Assembly (NCBI GenBank): GCA_963575745.1
Contig: CAUYUJ010019923.1
Location: forward strand, 47,501 to 111,500
Direction: 5' to 3'
Length of the DNA: 64,000 nt
Source: Prorocentrum cordatum
Taxonomy: Eukaryota > Sar > Dinophyceae > Prorocentrales > Prorocentraceae
Shown: positions 58,736 to 64,000 of the stretch, in pieces
How the letters are laid out: each line of letters begins with the position of its first letter
Position numbering within the stretch: the first letter of the stretch is position 1
Translations under genes and position numbers: made by a program
Notes under the pieces: model-generated
Told to the model about the DNA's origin: nothing
The model's input: only the letters and a program-made list of their open reading frames with translations
Databases searched by the model: none

Positions 58736-58870
58736 GCGCTTGCGCATCGACGCTGCGTCGACGCTACATCGACGCTACTCGGCGCTAGTTCGCCGCCTAT
58801 CGACGCTCAGCCGACGCTATATCGGCGCTACCTCATCGACTGCCAGGCGCTCGTCGACGGCAGTCGACGC
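58736..58870. repeat. TCGACGCT minisatellite
   Basis: About ten units of CGACGCTA/TCGACGCTAC, 10-13 nt. Confidence 0.8.
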
Positions 58871-59479
58871 TAAAGACGGAATCGAAAAAGTATGCAGTAG
58901 GGGCCCGCCCACAAGAAACCTTCCACAAGAGACCCAACCCAGAGACCCCAACACTGAGACCCCAGGGCGTCCAGTGAAAAATCCGCTGATCTGGCGTGTG
59001 AGTTTAAGAAGTCTAAGCTGAAGCTCTGCTTCAGCATGAGCTTTAGCTCTGCTTGGGAGGGGGGGGGAGGGGGGGGGACCTCATGGACTGTCGAATTCAG
59101 TGCTCGGCACCCTCCCCCCCCGCCCAGTCCCCCCCCCTCGATTTTGGGACCCCCCCCCTTCGGAGTTTTGCTCTGCAAGGGCGAGGGCAAGAGAGGGGGG
59201 GGGGGGCGCTGCAAGGGGGGGGGCTGCAAAGAGGAGGGCCTCCGCAGGCGGGAGCGGGAGCTGCAGGGAAAGGCGGGAGGGTCCGCTTTGCAGATGGGCG
59301 CTCTGCAAGAGGAGGGGGGGGGGGACAAGAGAGGGGGGGGGGACAGGAGAGAGGGGGGGAGAGGGACAGGAGAGAGGGGGGGGGGAGGAGAGAGGGGGGG
59401 GGACAGGAGAGAGGGGGGGGACAGGAGAGAGGGGGGGGACAGGAGAGGGGGGTGGCAGGAGACAGGATGGGAAAGGGGG
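58871..59479. repeat. G-run region with GGGGGACAGGAGAGAG minisatellite
   Basis: Several G8-G9 runs; 59320-59465 is tandem GGGGGGACAGGAGAGAG of about 18 nt. Strong quadruplex-forming potential on the plus strand. Confidence 0.85.
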
Positions 59480-59665
59480 AGCGGGATCATCACCATATCC
59501 ATCACCATCACCATCGTCACATCACCATCATTATCATCAGCATCATCATCGTCATCATCCTCATCCTCACCCTCATCCTAATCCTCATCCTCCTCCTCCT
59601 CCTCCTCCTCCTTCTCCTCCTCCTCCTCCTCATCATCATCATCAGCAGCAGCAGCAGCATCACCC
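59480..59665 (+). repeat. CAT then TCC then CAG triplet tract
   Basis: CATCACCATC (59486-59570), CTCCTCCTC (59588-59628), CATCATCAGCAGCAG (59630-59660). Confidence 0.9.
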
Positions 59666-60805
59666 GGAGCGCCCCGGTTTTGCGGCACTGGCCGGGGGCC
59701 ACTACAACATGGAAGCCCAAGCAACCCAGGGCACCCTGGGGCCACGCAAGGGGTGCTCCTCGGCTCGGTTTCCCGCTGCACCCGGCTCCCACGATTTGCC
59801 GCCGCGCTCCTCCCCGCGCGCGGACAGCTCCGCCTGCGCGCCGCGCTCCTGCGCGACCGCCGCGGCCACGGCGCGCTCCCACTCGGCCGCGCGCGCCTCC
59901 GAGCGGGCCATGCCGGCGTCGGCCGCGGCGTGGAAGCGCGCGAGGCGCGCGTCCACCCGCCGCCGGTCCTCGGGGGCGCAGGCCGGCGGCCGCGGAGGTA
60001 GAGGCTTGCCAGATGGGGTCCGGACAGATGGGGGTCGGAGGATCGCGCCGCATCGCCAATGCATCGCTGGTGCATCGCCGGTGCGTCGGCGGTAGCTCGG
60101 CGACGCATCGTGGTTTGCGACGCGCACGGCGGGCTCTTCGCGTCGTTGGCCCACGCGATTGCTTTTCTGACACCGCGGGTCCGGGCATGGTTCTCAGACT
60201 TGGAGGATCGGCAATTCCTGTCTTTTGTGCCCGGACAGAACACCCTGGGCGACACAACCCAAAGGGAGGTGCCCAAGGTGCCTGCATGAATTCACATGCA
60301 GTCGGACCTCGCAACATGAACGGCGGCAGAGACCCGCCCCAGCCGTCACATCTGCGCCGCCGTTGCGAGGTGCCTCGAGATGCCACCCCGAGATGCTACC
60401 CGCCCTTCTTCCTGGGGCGCCACGAGGGCACCCAGCGGCACAGGCGCCAAAGATCGGCAATTCCGAAACGTCGGATCGTTCCACGTCGACCGATCCGGGG
60501 TCGCCGCCGCTCAACACGACGCGGGGGGCGAGCGAGGGCCTCGACCGAGCCCTGCGCCGCGCTCCCCACGGGGAGGCCCTCCAGCAGCGCAGATCGCAAG
60601 CCGCAACAGACCAGACCTCCCACGGCACGATGTTTGCGCGTCGCGGCGCTTGGATGCCTCGGCTCGGGCTCCTGGGGGCGCCCTCCGTGGGACCAGCTTG
60701 CCGTCGCTCGGACGTCCACTTCCCGTGCAATTCTCGGTTTCGTGCGTGTCTGTTTTGCTCGATGGCCCAGGATGGCCCTCGACGGTGCTCGCCGAAGGAA
60801 GACAT
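59666..60805. other. Unassigned; MITE-2 relic inside
   Basis: 59990-60115 (GATGGGGTCCGGACAGATGG, GGAGGATCGCGCCGCATCGC) is the left half of a MITE-2 element. The remainder is GC-rich. A plus-strand frame of 851 codons covers 59053-61608 but crosses several repeat families and has no recognisable domain. Confidence 0.45.
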
Positions 60806-60809
60806 GCAC

Positions 60810-60920
60810 GAAGGATTGCACGAAAAAAAACCAAAGGATTGCAAAAAAAAACCCTGGGTTTTTTGCAATCCTTGTTTTTTTTGCAATCCTTCGGTTTTTT
60901 TGCAATTCTTCGCCCGAGCG
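60810..60920. repeat. A/T-run tandem hairpin
   Basis: Tandem AAGGATTGCA plus A-run units (60811-60852) face inverted T-run plus TGCAATCCTT units (60857-60915) around CCCTGGG. The structure can fold into one long stem. Confidence 0.85.
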
Positions 60921-61032
60921 ATGCCGAGCCATCGGCCAAAAAGAAGCGGGGGTGCAAAACTGCCCCCTGAGTGGCAGGAGGGCCGTCGGAGGTGGGCGGG
61001 CTGCGACGGCGGCGGCTCGGGGCTCGGCTCAA

Positions 61033-61246
61033 TTTGGACGCCCGAAATGGGTACGGACAGAATGGGCACAATGCCCAACAACAAATGTAGTCCCAAACCA
61101 ACAGCGGCCGCTGTTGGGCCGGCGGCCTTCTGTCTCGAATGGACACAGGCCGCGGCGGCGTGGACAGCGAGTCCTGTTCAAGATGAACAGGAACTGCTGT
61201 TGGGCATTGTACCCATTCTTTCAGTACCCATTTCGGGCGTCCAGAT
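61033..61246. mobile_element. MITE-5: 214-bp TIR element
   Basis: The left arm 61033-61081 and right arm 61199-61246 are inverted repeats with about four mismatches over 47 bp (TTGGACGCCCGAAATGGGTA, AATGGGCACAATGCCCAACA). The interior has the palindromes ACAGCGGCCGCTGT and CCTGTTCAAGATGAACAGG. Non-coding. Confidence 0.8.
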
Positions 61247-61475
61247 TCAAAGTCGGCTGTCGTGTCGAAGCCGCCCTGTGGCACCTCCCTGGGCTGCTCG
61301 GGCGTCTCGCAGCCGGTCGGTCTCGGGCGGTCTCGGCATGCGCTGCTGGCGCTCCTGCCAGACGCCCGGTGACATGCATCTGTTGTCCAACAGCGTGCCT
61401 CCCCAGAGGTCTGGCCCCCTGCCACTCGGGGGCGGCCAAGAGGGAGGCGTCCAACGGGGGCGGGCGGGGGCGGGG
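61247..61475. other. Unassigned
   Basis: GC-rich, no partner or gene recognised. Confidence 0.3.
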
Positions 61476-61620
61476 CACAGCAAATCGTGGCCGGCGGCAT
61501 GTTCGCGTCCCAAGGGGGGGCCAGGGACGCAATGAAATAAGAAGAGGCACCACGAAATCTGAGGACACAACATGGCCCACGCCAAGATCTCCATCCCCCC
61601 TATACTAATCCCCCTCCTGT
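61476..61620 (+). repeat. DR5 copy 3
   Basis: AAATCGTGGCCGGCGGCATG, GGGACGCAATGAAATAAGAA, GGCACCACGAAATCTGAGGA. Confidence 0.75.
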
Positions 61621-61624
61621 TGGC

Positions 61625-61800
61625 CACCCCAAATGACCCAGAGATCCGACGTCGTGATGTTTTCAATACGCGGTCACCCAAAGTCTCGACCCATTCCCCA
61701 GGACCGGTTCTTCATCCTGAGTCGGTTTTTGACGGTCCCGGGGCCCGGCGAGGGCCACTGGAGGCCGAAAATCGAACAAACCAAACAAAAAAACGCCGTC
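61625..61800 (+). repeat. DR1 copy 9
   Basis: AGAGATCCGACGTCGTGATG, AATACGCGGTCACCCAAAGT, CGACCCATTCCCCAGGACCG, GGGCCCGGCGAGGGCCACTG, GAGGCCGAAAATCGAAC. Confidence 0.85.
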
Positions 61801-61939
61801 TCGATGTTTTGCAGTACGTGGGCTCTCGGGGGATTCTCAGGGGCCAGCTGTCCGTTGGAGCGTATTGACGGCTCCGTGGCCCGGCGGGGGCCCCAGTGCC
61901 AGAGGCCGTTCCGCGGCGCGCGGCCGTGTCAGTCGGCGG

Positions 61940-62110
61940 GCCACACCTGAAGGGGCCCTGGGACACACAAATAAATAGATACAAATCACAGGATCCCCTG
62001 TATTTTCCTATATTTTCAGCGTTTTTGTCTTCCCCCCACTTCCATCATTTCCTATATTTTCTGTGGAATCGACAATTAATTGTGTCTGTGTTTTTTCCCT
62101 CCTGAACACC
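61940..62110 (+). repeat. DR6 copy
   Basis: GGGGCCCTGGGACACACAAA, TTTTGTCTTCCCCCCACTTC, GGAATCGACAATTAATTGTG, TCTGTG. Partners: 6755-6935, 7250-7345 and 63411-63590. Confidence 0.75.
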
Positions 62111-62834
62111 TCGGGCCCCCTGGCGGCCGCTCACGGGTCGCTTCGGGCACTGCCACGGGAACGTGGTCGGCAGAGGGCAGCTGCTGGAAGGCAGCCCCCG
62201 CGAGGGCTGTCTCCCGACCGCGGGAGCGAGCGGCCCGAGAACGCTCTCGGCGGAAGGCAGCAGGGCGGAACCCACACGGTGATTGTCGTTTTCGGTTTCT
62301 GTTCGTCTTCCCTCGTCTCGTCTTCAACCCGCCTTTAACACGCAAAACGACCGGCCCACGAGATCGCCCAAACACCGTTGAGGTCCACTCCTGGAATGCA
62401 GCTGCTGCTGCTGCCGCACCGCCGCGGGAGGACACTGTTTCGCCGTGGTCTGCGGCGAGGGGGCCTGGAGGCTCGAGGATCGCGGAGGGCCGAGGAGCAG
62501 CGAGGATCGAGGAGGCTCCAGGATCGAGGAGGCTCGAGGATCGAGGAGGCCTCGAGGGGGCCCGAGAGAGCTCGCGCCGGCCCGCGGCGGGCTCCTCCCG
62601 GAGGCGCTGCACCTCCCACTGCAGCGAGGCCCACTCGGAGGCCAGGGCTTCCGCCTCGCCCTCCGGGTCGGGGGCCCGGCGGTGCCTGCTCGCCTGGGCG
62701 GGAGGAGGGGCGGGCACGGAAGCACAACGCAGGGAGCACACAGCGGGAGGCCCGAATAACGAGAAGCCTGCCACGGGAAGCCCAACCCTGAGACCCCAGT
62801 ACGTCCCTTGATGATTCTTGGCGTGGGCAATGTT
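62111..62834. other. Unassigned; one minisatellite
   Basis: 62475-62570 is a GGATCGAGGAGGCTCGA tandem of about 17 nt. Remainder GC-rich, no gene recognised. Confidence 0.4.
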
Positions 62835-63025
62835 GCCCCCCTATCGTGCTTAAGGACCACCTCCCAGAAATAGCTTCGAGCACCCAGAGATGTATCGAAA
62901 ACGGGTGGAACGGGTATCGCCTCGCAGGGCCCAGCACGTGAAAATCCTCAAGTTTTGGTATGGTGATGGTGCCCGAAAGTCTTTCTGGCGATCGAGGCTA
63001 AAGTAGGTTGGAACATCATCGTATA
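62835..63025 (+). repeat. DR7 copy 2
   Basis: CTATCGTGCTTAAGGACCAC, AGAAATAGCTTCGAGCA, CTGGCGATCGAGGCTAAAGT, GGAACATCATC. Confidence 0.75.
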
Positions 63026-63410
63026 AGGCGTGGGGACGCCACCATTTCCACAAGCAAGACCATCGAAGCGCAAGAAGCCCAGGGCACCTTGGGGGCACGC
63101 AGGATGCTTCTTGGCATGGGCCTCCACTGTATCAGCGACGCGCCGCCGTGGGGTCTGTAGCAGGGGGGTCGAAAGAGATGCGATAGCTGCGATAACTGTA
63201 GCTCATCCCGCGGCGCGTGGCGCGCGGCAGCCACGAGACGAAATGCAGCAGCTCATGCGTGGCAACGCCACGTGCCGATGTCGAACGCCGTGCGCATATC
63301 CCGCGCGGCCGCCTGCACGAGCTGCTGCGCACGTTGTTCGAGACCCCCCTCTGCAAAGGACCCCTTCGACCGAAACCCACTGCTGCTGTTGAAGAAGCAT
63401 CATTGAAGGG
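63026..63410. other. Unassigned
   Basis: 63075-63110 (CAAGAAGCCCAGGGCACCTT, GGGGGCACGCAGGATGCTTC) resembles 59717-59757. No gene recognised. Confidence 0.35.
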
Positions 63411-63590
63411 GCCCAGGGACACACACCCACAAACAATGCACACAAATCACCGGATTCCCCATGTGTTTCTCATGTGTTCTGGGTTTCGTCTCCCCCCCCC
63501 ACTTCCCATACTTCCCCCGATCTTTTCCTGGGAGCCGACGATTCCCTGTGTCTGCGTGGTCTTCCCCTCCTGAATCGTGGACGTCGGCCA
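63411..63590 (+). repeat. DR6 copy
   Basis: GGGGCCCAGGGACACACACC, CGTCTCCCCCCCCCACTTCC, GGGAGCCGACGATTCCCTGT, CTTCCCCTCCTGAATCGTGG. Confidence 0.8.
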
Positions 63591-63664
63591 AAAAAGAAAA
63601 CGATGGCATCACACAGCGACGAGCTCCCGACGGCGGCGTGCACCCGACAACAACGACTGTCCTT

Positions 63665-63851
63665 AGGTCGGGCCTGTCCCCCTACAGGGGGATGTTCGAC
63701 GAAGAATCAGAAGTACCCCAAAATACTCGAAACATACCCAAAAAATAGTCCGGGGACTATGTTTGGAGTGTTTGTTGACCTTCTTGGGGTATGTTTGGGT
63801 TTTTTTTATTTTTCGTCGAAAATCCCCCTGTAGGGGGGACAGGCCCGACCT
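63665..63851. mobile_element. MITE-1, intact 187-bp copy
   Basis: Terminal inverted repeats of about 40 bp (AGGTCGGGCCTGTCCCCCTA, CAGGGGGATGTTCGACGAA and complement). The interior is A/T-richer with AAACATACCCAAAAAATAG and a second internal symmetry around CCGGGGACTATG. No coding capacity and no obvious target duplication. Confidence 0.85.
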
Positions 63852-64000
63852 CAGACTAGTCTCGTGCAAGGCTCGACGACTCCCGCCGCCCCCTCGCCTC
63901 GCGCGGGAGCGGCCGCCAGCTGCCCCGACCTCCCCTCTGGAGGTCTCTGGAAGTGCCTCTGGAGGTGCCTCCGGACGCAGCTCGATTCGTGTCTCTGCAT
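63852..64000. other. Unassigned window end
   Basis: CCTCTGGAGGTCTCTGGAAG-type short repeats at 63930-63975. Confidence 0.35.

Noticed and set aside
59053-61608. 851-codon plus-strand frame
   Set aside because: It crosses a G-run minisatellite, triplet tracts, a MITE-2 relic, an A/T hairpin and MITE-5 without any protein motif. GC-rich DNA yields such frames by chance.
1-64000. rRNA, tRNA or bacterial genes
   Set aside because: None recognised by eye on either strand; a covariance-model scan could still find a divergent small RNA.

Overview
This window reads as nuclear DNA of a GC-rich core dinoflagellate. Three things support that. A 21-nt exact reverse-complement match to the dinoflagellate spliced leader (DinoSL) lies at 55023-55043. 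A short TTTAGGG telomere-type tract lies at 42566-42590. Very uniform PPR arrays (ISACEKGEQWQRALALL type), as I recall from dinoflagellate gene sets, recur through the first 39 kb. I cannot name the species; high GC plus heavy repeat content would suit Prorocentrum- or Polarella-like genomes, but that is inference. I saw no bacterial operon, rRNA, tRNA or CRISPR.

Zone 1 (about 2-39 kb) is a field of PPR cassettes, all coding on the minus strand: 2.15-3.40, 11.03-11.37, 13.70, 14.84, 17.58, 19.20, 20.66, 25.84, 27.72, 30.3, 33.5, 35.84 and 38.65 kb. Each has 1-7 repeats of 35 residues. Most are bounded on the N-terminal side by a short palindrome (GTGGAC-N3-GTCCAC) and on the C-terminal side by the same frameshifted, truncated next repeat. 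Between them lie hundreds of bases of degenerate GGGCCGTCTTGG minisatellite with an embedded conserved core (around GAAATGCACGTTTTCC). Three interchangeable module types sit upstream of the palindromes. A roughly 1.6-kb segment is duplicated (19.35-20.99 and 26.27-27.83 kb). A separate small gene for a cysteine-rich zinc-ribbon (Stc1-like) protein lies at 22.7-23.7 kb, also on the minus strand.

Zone 2 (about 41-64 kb, with outliers at 0.8-8 kb) has almost no genes and is a mosaic of dispersed repeats (named DR1-DR8 here), several MITE-like elements with terminal inverted repeats, a 99/76-bp satellite, AT-rich islands and simple-sequence tracts.

The best-supported genes are in a complete non-LTR retrotransposon, 49336-55043, minus strand. 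It has ORF1 (RanBP2-like zinc finger plus coiled coil) and ORF2 (1481 aa: AP endonuclease, reverse transcriptase, RNase H). They overlap by 56 nt in different frames. The element is flanked by a perfect 14-bp target-site duplication, it interrupts a CCT microsatellite, and its 5' end is exactly the spliced leader. That layout says the inserted template was a trans-spliced mRNA.

All recognisable coding signals (PPR blocks, zinc-ribbon gene, retrotransposon) are on the minus strand, consistent with the unidirectional gene clustering known in dinoflagellates.
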